From Gracilariopsis chorda (Eukaryota > Rhodophyta > Florideophyceae > Gracilariales > Gracilariaceae), in the NCBI GenBank assembly GCA_003194525.1, contig NBIV01000048.1, positions 62,001-126,000 on the forward strand: DNA of 64,000 nucleotides, in the 5' to 3' direction. The notes under the pieces were generated by a model. That model was not told the origin of the DNA and searched no databases. It saw only the letters and a list, made by a program, of their open reading frames with translations. Of the stretch, positions 36,734 to 46,167 are shown piece by piece (the first letter of the stretch is position 1; every line of letters starts with the position of its first letter). A program made the position numbers and the translations under genes.

Positions 36734-38515
36734 TCACTCACCCCCATCGTCCGGGGCGTAACCACCAGCGAGGCGGTAGGCCAACGCGTCCGCCATGGTG
36801 GTGACATCCCCCGATACCTCGGCAGCGCTCAGACCGGCACCCCGGAGAAAACGTGCGATGATCTCGTTTTCATTCGCCGTAACCCCGCTAGGGATAGAAG
36901 GTCCGGCACTTGCCACCGAAGGGTCAGCAGCCGGCTCGGCCGGAGATACCCCCTCTGGGAAAGCTTCCGCGCTAGCGCCGGTTTCCTTTACGTCCATCTC
37001 CGCGGGTTCTTCCGGTTCGTTATCGACCTTTGGGTCATCCCCGCCGTATGCGCGGTAGTAGTCGTCAGAATCGACGTACCCAACAGGGTGGTCTTCCGGC
37101 ACATGCCGGGGCGTATCGCGAAGCTCGCACGCCTCCTCGGAGGAAATTTGCCGGAACTCCCAGGGGTCGAAGTAGATAAAATCCCACGCAAGGGCGGTGT
37201 TTCTACCGAGTCCCGAACCACCGGTGTTACCGCTGCCGCCATCCAGACGACCGCTTTGCTCCAGCGGGACCTCATTCCAGCTAACGCTGTCGATGTACCC
37301 AAGTAATTGGAGGACCTCTTCATTGTTGGCCTGGCCCCCAAGGGGGATGCGAAGATCCAAATTGCGGATCGCTGCCCGCACACGCGGGAACCAGAGACGA
37401 AACTGGTCGTACGCTTCGTTGAGGATATAAGCCGCAGCGCGGGCTGCACACTCCGTAACCACTACGGACCACAACCCCGACCAGGGATCCTGCATGAGCA
37501 GCGAACCGAGGTACATAGGTACCGGCGGGAGTTCTATGTAGCACCCCCGGCAGGCTTCATGGAAGCGCCACCACTCGGGGAGTGCTACATACCCACCTAG
37601 TCGGTGAGGCGGCGCAATCCGCTCTATCTCCACGTTCTGATACGGGATGAAATACCCGAATCGGGATCGCCAACGCCGCTCATAGCGGATGAAGTTTTGG
37701 AGAAAGTTGGACCGGTATTGCCGGGGAAGATACCTGAACTCCGCCCGACTAATCGGTCGCTCCCAACAAAGGGCTTCTTGCCGCGCTGCGGGGAAATTCC
37801 TCCAAGCGAGGGTCTCGAGGCGGAACAGGTTGTCGCCGTATCCAATCTCCCCGCGAGTGCGGAAGTGGCTAATGTCGAAGCCGAACTCCGGTGGGACCGG
37901 TACATCGAATGGAGCCCGGCTCTGCCGTTGGTATGCCATGCGCGTCAACGCGGTCTGCGCCGCAGCGACGGTATCGCCCGAATTCCTTCGGAGTTGGTGA
38001 CGCGGAATCGCAATCCGGTGACGCCAATCCCACGATGTGGTGACTGCCCTGGGCAGATCCCCCGGAAGGGTGTCTGAGCCATCCGCATAAGCGATGACTA
38101 ATCCCTCATTGAGGACAGCGACCGGGTGAAACCACGGGGCAAGGCGCAGGCGCGACGCGTGATTCCGATTCATCGGGTTAAGCCCCACCAGTGTGTTGTA
38201 GGTTGGCCAGTTGAACGCCGGAGCGGTTCCGGAGGACCCCACCGAAGGTGGTAGTGCGAAGGGATGGTCGGCTGCAGCAGCAATACTCCCCGGTTGTACC
38301 GGATGTCGATCGCCCTGAGGCAGGGGAACTGACCAAAAACCGGTTGTGTATCGCCCGAGAAGTCTCGGAGGTTGGCTGTGGTTGTTGATGTTGTTGTCGT
38401 CGTTCATTTCTCCCTTGTCGAGGGTGGCTGTTGTTGTCGTTTGTGCGCTTGAGGACTCTGGTGCAGAGGGATTTACCGGAGAACCGGAGACAGAGCACGC
38501 GCTTTTATCACCCAT
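36734..38515 (-). CDS. Antisense ORF of element B, 593 aa, unknown function
   Basis: An uninterrupted 593-codon frame on the strand opposite pol, with an ATG at 38515 only 56 bp inside the 3' LTR and a TGA at 36734. The N-terminal 80 residues are Ser/Thr/Asn-rich. The middle (about residues 130-460) is rich in Trp, Tyr, Arg and Pro and looks folded (FRYLPRQYRSNF, FGYFIPYQNVEIER, DLRIPLGGQANNEE, AWDFIYFDPWEF). The C-terminus is acidic, then has a short helical end (NEIIARFLRGAGL). No signal peptide, transmembrane segment or known enzyme motif is seen. The relic D remnant and the longer ORF of element C match its middle part. Antisense ORFs are known in some plant Ty3 (Tat) elements, but I see no likeness to those. 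Function unknown. Confidence 0.8.
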   Translation of the reverse strand: MGDKSACSVSGSPVNPSAPESSSAQTTTTATLDKGEMNDDNNINNHSQPPRLLGRYTTGFWSVPLPQGDRHPVQPGSIAAAADHPFALPPSVGSSGTAPAFNWPTYNTLVGLNPMNRNHASRLRLAPWFHPVAVLNEGLVIAYADGSDTLPGDLPRAVTTSWDWRHRIAIPRHQLRRNSGDTVAAAQTALTRMAYQRQSRAPFDVPVPPEFGFDISHFRTRGEIGYGDNLFRLETLAWRNFPAARQEALCWERPISRAEFRYLPRQYRSNFLQNFIRYERRWRSRFGYFIPYQNVEIERIAPPHRLGGYVALPEWWRFHEACRGCYIELPPVPMYLGSLLMQDPWSGLWSVVVTECAARAAAYILNEAYDQFRLWFPRVRAAIRNLDLRIPLGGQANNEEVLQLLGYIDSVSWNEVPLEQSGRLDGGSGNTGGSGLGRNTALAWDFIYFDPWEFRQISSEEACELRDTPRHVPEDHPVGYVDSDDYYRAYGGDDPKVDNEPEEPAEMDVKETGASAEAFPEGVSPAEPAADPSVASAGPSIPSGVTANENEIIARFLRGAGLSAAEVSGDVTTMADALAYRLAGGYAPDDGGE

Positions 38516-38571
38516 TTTCGTCTGGGAATCCTCCGCGTCCGCGGTCGTTTTCCCGTCTTAGGCAGGGGTTA

Positions 38572-39398
38572 TGAAGTGCAACGCCCTCCGGCAGGGATTC
38601 TGGGTACTTGAACGCTTTCCCGATATTATCGGTTGTGTAGTGTGTATATGAATTACGCCCCACTATGGTGGATATGGACACGTGGGACACGGTTTTGGGT
38701 CAATTGGCGGTTGGCCACAGTAGTGGATGTTGCCACGAAATGTGGAGTATTTTAGTTAATAATATTTATTATTTTCACACCCATTTCTGCAAAGCTAGTA
38801 CTTAGTGCGACGGCGCACTGCCGTCGCATCAGTAAACCTTCCCCAACAAGGGACCCCAACCTGGGGAATTGGCTCTAGTTGTTGCCGCTTGCGCGCGTAC
38901 TATACTCCTCCTTGGAGGGAAACGCCGTAAACCACGGGACATCTAACCCCCTTGCACATCTAAAGAAACCCATCACTGGGAGTATAATTGTTCCAATCAT
39001 ATTGGTGTTTCGCCCTGTATAGGGAGTCCTGTCCACCGGCATTGCCGTATCTGCTCGTCGCTCTCGCGACTCACATCGTCCTCTCTTCCTCCTCTTCGCC
39101 CTTCCTTTTCCCCCTTTTTAGGGTAGCACCTCCCGCTATCCGCGGCCCTCGTGTGCGCATCCGCTCACACACCCCCACTTACGTGGAAACATACCTCTAC
39201 CGAGGACCACATCCGGCTCACGCGGATACCGATTCTTCGCCTTCACCTCCCTGCGCAAGTCGCGACAGGTGTCCCTGGTCTTACAAACCGGCTTCGCCGT
39301 GACACCTCTGGGAGGGCTCTACCCAACTGGGTTCACCTCGTGAGAGGAAGATCCCGAACGTCTTTCGGTGTTTTTCCCCTTTGGGGCATTGCACCACA
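38572..39398 (+). repeat. 3' LTR of element B
   Basis: An 827-bp direct repeat of 28016-28842, with the same TG start and CA end, about 94 percent alike by eye. A short purine-rich AGGCAGGGG lies just before it and may be the polypurine tract. Confidence 0.93.
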
Positions 39399-40425
39399 AC
39401 CTACAACCCATGCAATTCTCCATCTTCCGGAAATGTTGCGGGATTGTGGACCGCTACGAAACGTGTCTCAGTTTGTTGTAAAGCGAGTTGCTGGAATGCT
39501 GAGTGATATGACGAAATCTACTCAGCGCCTTGAGGCAAACCTCTTTCACAAGACGCATAATTTGTTTGCACTGCGAATGATAGGTGGTAGAATGGGACAA
39601 AGGGTACAGAGCATGTCACGAAACCCAGTTTCTGGCGCCTCACAAGGTTCTTTGCACAGCTCAAAGTCTGACTGTTCGGAAAGTTTGCGAAGTTTCAGTG
39701 ATGAGGTTCAATTCCAAAGTACGTTGAACGTGGTTACATCCCTCACGCGTGCTTCTACATCCTCGATACACGTATCTGGAAGAAGCTATGTTGTAGGTGG
39801 TGTCGAACGCGTTAAAGATGTCACAGAATACCTCCAAGGCTACCTCCCCGTCACTGCACACGACATCCAGATCGCTGAACTCCGAATATTTCTGTGCGCT
39901 ATCATAGCTAGCGGAGACCAAAGTTTGAAGCTTGAGAGTTTTGCTGAGTTTCAACGTCCAGCCAGGCAGGAGCGCCACCGTGTACGTCATCGTTGCTGGA
40001 TAGCTGCTCACTTTACGAAAGAGGAATCTGTTGCCTCTTTGGAGGTAGAATAACAACTGTTTGAAGTATACTACGGGCGTATTAATGAGATTTGGAAGAC
40101 AAGGGCAACGTATCGCAGACCAGGGGAGCAGTTGACGATTGTGGTAGAACTTCATCTCGTTCGAGTTAATTGGATGTACGGACTCCGGGTTGATGAACTT
40201 ACTGGACAAGCATTTACCGATCTCAGTGGAAGGGAGCGAAGGGGGTCATTGCGAGACATTCAAAGGACCACTGAGGACATTTCCTGCGTAAACCGCCTCA
40301 TTGGTTTCATGGACTACAACGGTAGACGCACATTTCTTGACTCAGTTCAGCTCGAGTCTCAAAGCGACGAAGGAAGAAATGGAGTTCTAAGAGGAGTCAT
40401 TGGGCAAGTTCGTGGAGGTACGTGA
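39399..40425 (+). pseudogene. Tnp2-like (CACTA/Plavaka-type) transposase, C-terminal remnant
   Basis: A frame directly after the LTR of element B reads LHLPEMLRDCGPLRNVSQFV, then EANLFHKTHNLFALRMIG, and later EVYYGRINEIW and RLIGFMDYNGRRTFLDS. The pattern HLPE-GPLRN-F-R-G, followed by a YGRIxEI block, recalls the C-terminal part of Tnp2-like transposases of CACTA/Plavaka elements. One in-frame TAA at 40051-40053 splits the frame. The first half of the gene, with the catalytic residues, is absent and was presumably lost when element B came to lie here. The family call is by pattern memory. The open reading through the LTR into this gene is chance. Confidence 0.5.
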
Positions 40426-40479
40426 CAATCCAGCTGGAGATAAGGTGAAGTAATGCACGGCAGAATGCCCAATCTTTGG

Positions 40480-41135
40480 GGTTTTACCAGATTGGTATAT
40501 TCTTAATCGTAATGACAAGTAGAAGCGGCCTTCGGCCGCGGGCGGCGCTGCGCGCCGCTGAATTGGAGTAATTTTGGGGATCTGCAGGCCGTTTCTGCTT
40601 GCTATCGCTCGCAAACGGCCTGCAAACCAATGAGGGCTGCGGCGCTGAGAGTGAATATGGCATAGAGTTGCACTGGAGCGCGCGCGCGTTGGTGATTGGC
40701 TGGCACTGCAGAGTGTTTGTCGAGTACAGTAGATTGTAATTTGCTGGCACTGCCAAAATAGCTGCAGTTCCAGCCACTGTGCAGCGGTGTGGGTGGCACC
40801 GCTGCAGTGCCAGCCACTTAGCAGCTGCGGCAGTCAACATGCTGCAGCAGCCAATGAGCTGTGAGCTTTGCTGCTGCTGCTGCTGCTGCTGAATTTTTTG
40901 ATTGGCGGGGAGGCGTGAAAATTGCATGCACTGAAGGGGGCGTGCAAGGGGATTTTTTGGCGCAACGCCTCCCGTCAATCAACAACACCCCCCTCATACA
41001 TGTGTAAATCATTATAGTACGGGGTGGTGTTGAGACAAGAGGAAGCGGCCTTCGGCCGCAGGCCGCGCTGTGCGCCGCGGTGGAGTAGTGATAAACAGCG
41101 GTGAGGAAAAAAGAGGGTGGAGAAAGCAAAAGCAG
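40480..41135. repeat. Hairpin-rich repeat block at the left end of the array
   Basis: Diverged copies of the 465-bp repeat. Two GCGGCCTTCGGCCGC hairpins (40525-40539 and 41045-41059) are each followed by a GC-rich stretch with a second hairpin potential. A GCT run lies near 40869-40891, and a GGCGCAACGCCTCCC arm lies near 40959-40973. This is the 3' side of Helitron copy 1, whose genes read right to left. Confidence 0.75.
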
Positions 41136-41182
41136 AAAAGCAAGTAGTTTAATTCAATGAAAGAAGAATGCAAGAGATATGA

Positions 41183-42870
41183 TTACGGTTGTGGAGGGAT
41201 GCAGAACTGAATGGATTCAGGCAGCACTGGGTTGGCGATGGGAACAGGCATGGGATGAATTGTGTGCGCATTCGAGGGTGTAAGCTGCGGATCATGCAGG
41301 AGCAGCACATGGTCGTTCCTTCGAACGCGCGACAATGCGACATACAACTGACCAGCGCAGAAGAAGTTGGATCGCACATCCACAACCAAGCCATCCAACG
41401 TGTTTCCCTGTCCTTTGTGAACGGTAGCTGCAAACGCGAGACGAATGGGAAACTGCCTTCGAATCATGCGAATATCTGCGAAAGAAAACTCGAAGTCGAT
41501 ACGATGCAGGAGCTGTCGTTCGAGCACCTGTCTGTTCTCGTCGAATCGAGCCACCTGCATCGTAAATTGATCGACACGCACGACTAAGAACAGCTTTCCG
41601 TTGACCACAGCGGGATGCAGCACATTCCGAATGACCATAACTGGCACACCAATCTTCAAGTCCAAGTTATGAGGCGGTACTCCAGTAGGCGCATACTGAT
41701 ATGCAAACTCGGGGACGATAGAACTGGCAAAGTCAGACTCTGGGTTCTGTCCACGAACAGGTTGCACGGTTGTCGCTGACGGAAGAGTGAAGCGCTCACC
41801 AGGAAACAGATCTAGCGCTGCTGCATTATGTTCCTCGACCAACTGATTTGTGGAGGCAATGAGCATTTTGCTGAGATCCACATCCTCCTTGCGTCGTGTT
41901 GTGAGCCACTTCCACAGGAATTGGTAGGCGGTTTGTATGCCACCGGTAGATCTGAGTGGTATTGGAGCGTTGTTGGATATTGTGTTTCGTGCAATGGAAC
42001 GTAACAGCGACGCAAATGCCGGATCATTGGCTTGGCGTACTTGTTCCGTGATGTACAGCACTTGAATCGAGCACAATGTCCACAGATCACTCTTCCACGG
42101 CAATTCGTTGAGAATGTTTGTGTACACTCGTCTCACATTTCCACTTGGCTCGGCCTCCATGTACACCTGCGGCACCACTGGAAGCAGCTGGGAGTAGTCG
42201 CCGGATAGAACGATGGTCAAGCCCCAAACAGAGGTGGGTTTTCCATTCCACTGCAGCGAAGATCTTTGAGCAACCCATCCATGAGTTCGAAGAGCTTTCT
42301 TGAGAGCATGGACGCCTCATCCAATACCAGCAGTTGTATTTCGCGTAGCAGTTCTGCACGTTGAGATCGGGGACCGTACTTTGACAAAGTGGCTGTAGTG
42401 TTGCTTGTGCTGTCCCTATCAGCTACACCCAGTCCGAGAAGGCTATGTAAAGTGCGGACACCTTCGTACAACGAAGCTGCAATGCCTGTTGTAGCAGTCA
42501 TTTCAGCGAGCATTCCTTCCGACTCAACGATATCACGAAGGAGGTTGAGCACGTATGTTTTTCCGGTTCCTGCGGATCGTTGCACAAAGAACACGTTTCC
42601 AGGAGTGCTTGTTCGCTCCTGCAGCGCCTGTCGTTGTTGCAATGCGGCAATGACGGTGTCAATGACTTGTCTTTGGCGAGGTTTTATGGTGGCTTACTTT
42701 GACTGCAAAGTTGACGAATTTCGTACCACTCGTGCGTCTCGAGTTGTTGTAGCTCGATTCGCCTCAGTCAATGCTGTATGATCCTGCTGTAGGTGTTGGG
42801 AGAAGAAGCTGTGATTGCGAAGCAGTCGTCCTCCGTGCCGGTGTGAGATCTCCACCACACTTCGATACAT
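41183..42870 (-). pseudogene. PIF1-type helicase of Helitron copy 1, broken
   Basis: Same gene as the intact copy at 48776-50464. It reads SAGTGKTYVLNLL (Walker A), LLVLDEASML (Walker B), IVLSGDYSQLLPVV, then ATVHKGQGNTLDG and QLYVALSRVR (motif VI). Compared with copy 2 it has a TAA stop at 42694-42696 (AAG TAA in place of AGG TAC), and a C-run at 42222-42225 that is one base shorter than the five Cs at 49815-49819, which shifts the frame between Walker B and the next motif. A normal 562-residue product is therefore unlikely from this copy. Confidence 0.9.
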
Positions 42871-42885
42871 TTCTTGCTTTCGTTG

Positions 42886-45318
42886 CTACTCATCTCCTGT
42901 ATGTATGTCGCTACATAATGCCTCCCAGTTTTCGACGGCCATTTTTTCTGGGTCTGCGCCTTGTTGGTATAGTGTAACAACCAGACGTCGTAGCTCGGAG
43001 GGCGTGCTGTATATCTGCACTGCTTCTTGGAATGCAATATCAAACTCAGATCCGTCCGCGAGCAGTCCGCTTACAATCGCAGTTTCACGATACGTTCCAT
43101 ACTGCTGTCCGTTGAAAGTCCTTGCGTCATCATAAGAGCTCGAGCCGTGATTCATGAGCAGCAAGCGCAGAGCAAAGAGCTCAATGTCCGACGGTGAAAC
43201 ACCTCTGATCCTTGCGACGCACTGCTCGTCGTCCGTGCGCTCTACCACGTACATGGGCGGATCGCAGTCGTCTGTGGGCACCTGGGTGCTGTCTCCGTCG
43301 CATTGGCTAAGCACGCGGGCTGAAAGCGTGCGATACAATCGAACTTTTTCAAAGTACGAAAGGTAGTCGAGGTTCGCGTATGCTTCGGGCCTTGCAAAGT
43401 ATCTCTCCAGTGTAGACGGCTGTGATGCAGAAAAGAGCTGGTTGGGACCTCTCAGCAGAAATGTGCGCTCTCCTTCCAAGTGAATGGCCAGTCGCTCTAC
43501 TTCTGGTACGATGTGAACATGTCGAAACTCGAAAAGTCTCCAAGCTGCATTGACGGCGCCCACCACACGCGCTCGCATGTATGCACGAATGTCGTTCTGC
43601 ACCTGTGGCTCTTGTTGCTGCTCGTTGTGTGTGCCTGTCTCATTAGCATCACTCACATTGAGCACCACCTCCTGAGCTTTGGGCTGCTTAAACGCGTACT
43701 TCATCAGATAAGCCACTGCGCCCCCTCCTTGCGTGCGTTCTACGTTGATATGAGAGCGGTACTTCTTGGTCAGAGTTGGGTTGTACTGCACAATCTTGAG
43801 GTCTTTTTGCCTTCTTCTGCGGTAAATAACGCGATTCGTGCCTTCTTCAATGTACGTCTCCGGCACAATCATATTGCTGTCGTACCCAAACTTGCAACGC
43901 CCAGCGCGATTCCGGCAATAGGTGGAGTGGCGGTGCCTGTGCATGGAACGAATGAGGGCACGCAACGCGTCGTCTTCGCCTGGAAGGGGAAGTTCTGCAC
44001 GAATCAGCTCGTCGATCACATCAACGTCTTCAATCACGCCTCCTTCGAGCCACACGAGCATGTGGTGATGAGGCACATTGCCCTCCTGAAACTCAAGCTT
44101 TGATGCAAGCCCCAGGCACTTCAATCCGAAGATGTGCTCCGAGTTCTTCTCCAAGTCCTTCATGAAGTCGTTTGCGTACTGGTTGTACACCCTTGCAATC
44201 AGATCCGGTCGGTCAAACGGTCGAGGGCGGTTACTCTGTGCCGTAAATGCGCTCCGATTGCTGGTATCCATACCAAGGCGCTGGATGTCCTCTCTCCAGA
44301 TGTTCATGGTGATTGTAATGAACAGAGAAGGCGGTCCTCTCCGCGCTACGATCGCCTGTACATCCATGCGCTTGTTCTTCCAGTATTCTGCTGAGTTGAC
44401 CGAGTCATCGGGCAGAAAGATGCGTCCCATTTGCACGAACTGGGATTGTGGCACATGACCGGTTTGCTGTTGTGCTTGCTGAATCTCTTGCTCTTGTACA
44501 ATACGTGCCTGTTGTTCTCTCTCCAGGAAACGTAGTCGCATGTCCTCAATGTTTGTGTGCGTGCGGAGCATCCACATCTGCATCAACGGTCCACTGTTGA
44601 GGAGGATGTTGTCTGAGTACAAACGTCGCTTCGCGTTCTGAGCCCAGGTGAGCTTTCGGAGCTTCCACTCGTTGACGCTGAGATCTGAGCTTTGCTGTGT
44701 GGAGTTCCTTGCCTCCAGGAACAGGCCGATGTCAAACGGTTCGTGCTGATCACCGTACGGGTAGAGCAGAGGGGAAGTGCCTTTCTCTGCCATTTTGGAT
44801 GCCGGTTTTAGAAGGCGGTACCGCACTTGCGCATTGTTTGCGGCATTTGCAGTCGCCCCATCTCCAGCATTAGCAGCAGCAGCATTCGTCACTGCAGCGT
44901 GCTGTTCGGTTACGGTTCCCTCTACCAAGCGCGGTACTTGAGACTTCACTCGGTACAGGCCAGTCGGATCCACGACGAGCGTTCTCATCATGGTCGGCCC
45001 CCCACCAGGAGCATCTTCAGGGAGAGGCCCAGCACCTACGTGAGAAGCACTGACTGTGGCACTTCGGGTTCCTTCGTAACCACGTACGACTACTCCCTCT
45101 TCTGCTGCCTGCATGCTGATATCGACGGCGGTATCTGCATTTTGTTGTTGTTGTTTCGTGCCAAGCATGGATCGGTACCGCTCACGCACCACGTCTGGCT
45201 TGGGCTGGATCACATCGTACAACTTGGGCACGATGTCTCGTACGTTGATGTCTTGAATGAACGCACGCAAATTGGCACGCGCATAGTGAGAGAGATCCAA
45301 GGAAGGCGGACCAGTACC
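42886..45318 (-). CDS. Helitron copy 1 Rep (HUH endonuclease) ORF
   Basis: Rolling-circle initiator part of the Helitron, which nicks and joins DNA ends. The frame is open for about 810 codons. An HUH-type metal site, VPHHHMLVWLEGG, lies near residue 410. The tyrosine motif AYLMKYAFK lies near residue 530, with two Tyr as in Helitron Reps. Low-complexity Gln and Ala stretches lie before the Rep domain. The frame has no ATG at its start. It follows an in-frame TAG (45319-45321) that ends the zinc-finger ORF, and its first ATG is near 45168. It ends at a TAG (42886-42888), after which the helicase continues in the same frame. This copy is intact over Rep. Confidence 0.9.
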   Translation of the reverse strand, partial: GTGPPSLDLSHYARANLRAFIQDINVRDIVPKLYDVIQPKPDVVRERYRSMLGTKQQQQNADTAVDISMQAAEEGVVVRGYEGTRSATVSASHVGAGPLPEDAPGGGPTMMRTLVVDPTGLYRVKSQVPRLVEGTVTEQHAAVTNAAAANAGDGATANAANNAQVRYRLLKPASKMAEKGTSPLLYPYGDQHEPFDIGLFLEARNSTQQSSDLSVNEWKLRKLTWAQNAKRRLYSDNILLNSGPLMQMWMLRTHTNIEDMRLRFLEREQQARIVQEQEIQQAQQQTGHVPQSQFVQMGRIFLPDDSVNSAEYWKNKRMDVQAIVARRGPPSLFITITMNIWREDIQRLGMDTSNRSAFTAQSNRPRPFDRPDLIARVYNQYANDFMKDLEKNSEHIFGLKCLGLASKLEFQEGNVPHHHMLVWLEGGVIEDVDVIDELIRAELPLPGEDDALRALIRSMHRHRHSTYCRNRAGRCKFGYDSNMIVPETYIEEGTNRVIYRRRRQKDLKIVQYNPTLTKKYRSHINVERTQGGGAVAYLMKYAFKQPKAQEVVLNVSDANETGTHNEQQQEPQVQNDIRAYMRARVVGAVNAAWRLFEFRHVHIVPEVERLAIHLEGERTFLLRGPNQLFSASQPSTLERYFARPEAYANLDYLSYFEKVRLYRTLSARVLSQCDGDSTQVPTDDCDPPMYVVERTDDEQCVARIRGVSPSDIELFALRLLLMNHGSSSYDDARTFNGQQYGTYRETAIVSGLLADGSEFDIAFQEAVQIYSTPSELRRLVVTLYQQGADPEKMAVENWEALCSDIHTGDE

Positions 45319-46167
45319 CTACAGAAAGCTGTAGCGCGTGTTGTTCTGGTTCTGCGTGGGCAGAGCGAGAGCTGCGTTTCCCTCAAGTCTCAGAAAGGAG
45401 GGACCGCCTCCCGTCACATACGACATGTCCATGAACGCTTGCGTCGTAGCGAAGAGCGTATTCAAGTTGAGAAAATGGCTGTGGAAGGCTCTCAGACTAT
45501 AAAGACTGCGAACCAACTCGTTGCTATGCCTTCTGCGGAACGTGACGCCCCACCCTGACATTCTTTTCATTCCACAGCACACTCCATTGGTCTCTTTGCC
45601 AAGCAAAATGCATCCGCAGTACTTGCAGCTATGAATTCTCAATGTCCAGTCCCGGTACGGGCAGGAGGAGAGCGTGTGTGCGTGCTCGCCGCATCTTCCG
45701 CATCGCCTTTGACCTGCAGTGGGAAGCGTCTCAAACTCCGGCACGCTTGCACGGATGGCCGGATCATTCCTCGCCTGAGCTGCCACGGAATCCCACGCAT
45801 AGTACACGCGATAGAGTCCTCGATCAGGACGCCCAGCACAGTGCATGACCGTCGTATCAAGCTGTTGCTGTGGCTGATGCTGCGGCTGGTGTGAGGGAGC
45901 CGGTGTGATCTCATCCGCTTCCACCTCCATCGGAATGGACATCTGTTGTTCTTCCTGTTCAGCTTGTGGCGACGCAGGCTGCAGCGGCGGGTGTGAGGGA
46001 GCCGGGGTGATCTCATCCTCTTCCACTTCCATCGGGACTGGCATCTGTTCTTCCTCTTGTTCAGCTTGTGGCAGAGCAGGCTGCTGTGGTGGCGGTGGCT
46101 GTGAGGGAGCAGGGATGATCTCATCCTCTTCCAATTCCATCGCAATAGGCATCTGTTCTGCAGGCAT
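45319..46167 (-). CDS. Helitron copy 1 zinc-finger ORF (ORF2)
   Basis: A 282-codon ORF with an ATG at 46167, overlapping the end of the first ORF by 47 bases in another frame. Residues 1-105 hold three repeats of about 34 residues, each with an EEDEITPAPS-type core followed by a Pro/Gln-rich stretch. Residues about 150-215 hold paired Cys motifs (CGRCGEHAHTLSSC, then CKYCGCILL and CC), probably zinc fingers for DNA binding. The end (LFATTQAFMDMSYV) resembles the N-terminal region of Helitron proteins. It ends at a TAG in frame with Rep. The protein is identical in copy 2. Confidence 0.8.
   Translation of the reverse strand: MPAEQMPIAMELEEDEIIPAPSQPPPPQQPALPQAEQEEEQMPVPMEVEEDEITPAPSHPPLQPASPQAEQEEQQMSIPMEVEADEITPAPSHQPQHQPQQQLDTTVMHCAGRPDRGLYRVYYAWDSVAAQARNDPAIRASVPEFETLPTAGQRRCGRCGEHAHTLSSCPYRDWTLRIHSCKYCGCILLGKETNGVCCGMKRMSGWGVTFRRRHSNELVRSLYSLRAFHSHFLNLNTLFATTQAFMDMSYVTGGGPSFLRLEGNAALALPTQNQNNTRYSFL

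Larger units (their letters stand above)
28016..39398 (+). mobile_element. Nearly whole Ty3/gypsy chromovirus with antisense ORF (element B)
   Basis: An 11,383-bp element with two 827-bp LTRs. Order: 5' LTR, gag, pol (protease, reverse transcriptase, RNase H, integrase, chromodomain), then a convergent antisense ORF, then the 3' LTR. The LTRs differ at roughly 45-50 positions by eye, about 6 percent, which is moderately young. It looks nearly whole, with about three or four breaks. The flanks do not match: the left side is Ty3 element A, the right side is a Tnp2-like transposase remnant, and no target-site duplication is visible. CCCC-N3-GGGG palindromes recur throughout. Confidence 0.92.

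Noticed and set aside
36734-38515. The antisense ORF as an envelope gene
   Set aside because: It lies opposite to pol, has no signal peptide, no clear transmembrane span and no furin-like site. Nothing supports an envelope role.
39151-40053. A 300-codon frame running from the LTR of element B into the transposase remnant, a possible fusion gene
   Set aside because: The LTR part also reads open at the equivalent place in the 5' LTR (28595-28861) with no coding likeness. The joining is a chance effect of the junction.
43480-44103. A 207-codon plus-strand ORF opposite the Helitron Rep, present in both copies
   Set aside because: It is a shadow of the well-supported Rep frame, kept in both copies only because the copies are near-identical. 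It has no domain.
42694-45321. A reassigned genetic code with UAG as sense codon
   Set aside because: UAG also ends the 824-codon ORF of element C, and other long ORFs here end in TAA, TAG or TGA. The data do not favour reassignment, though a host tRNA check would settle it.
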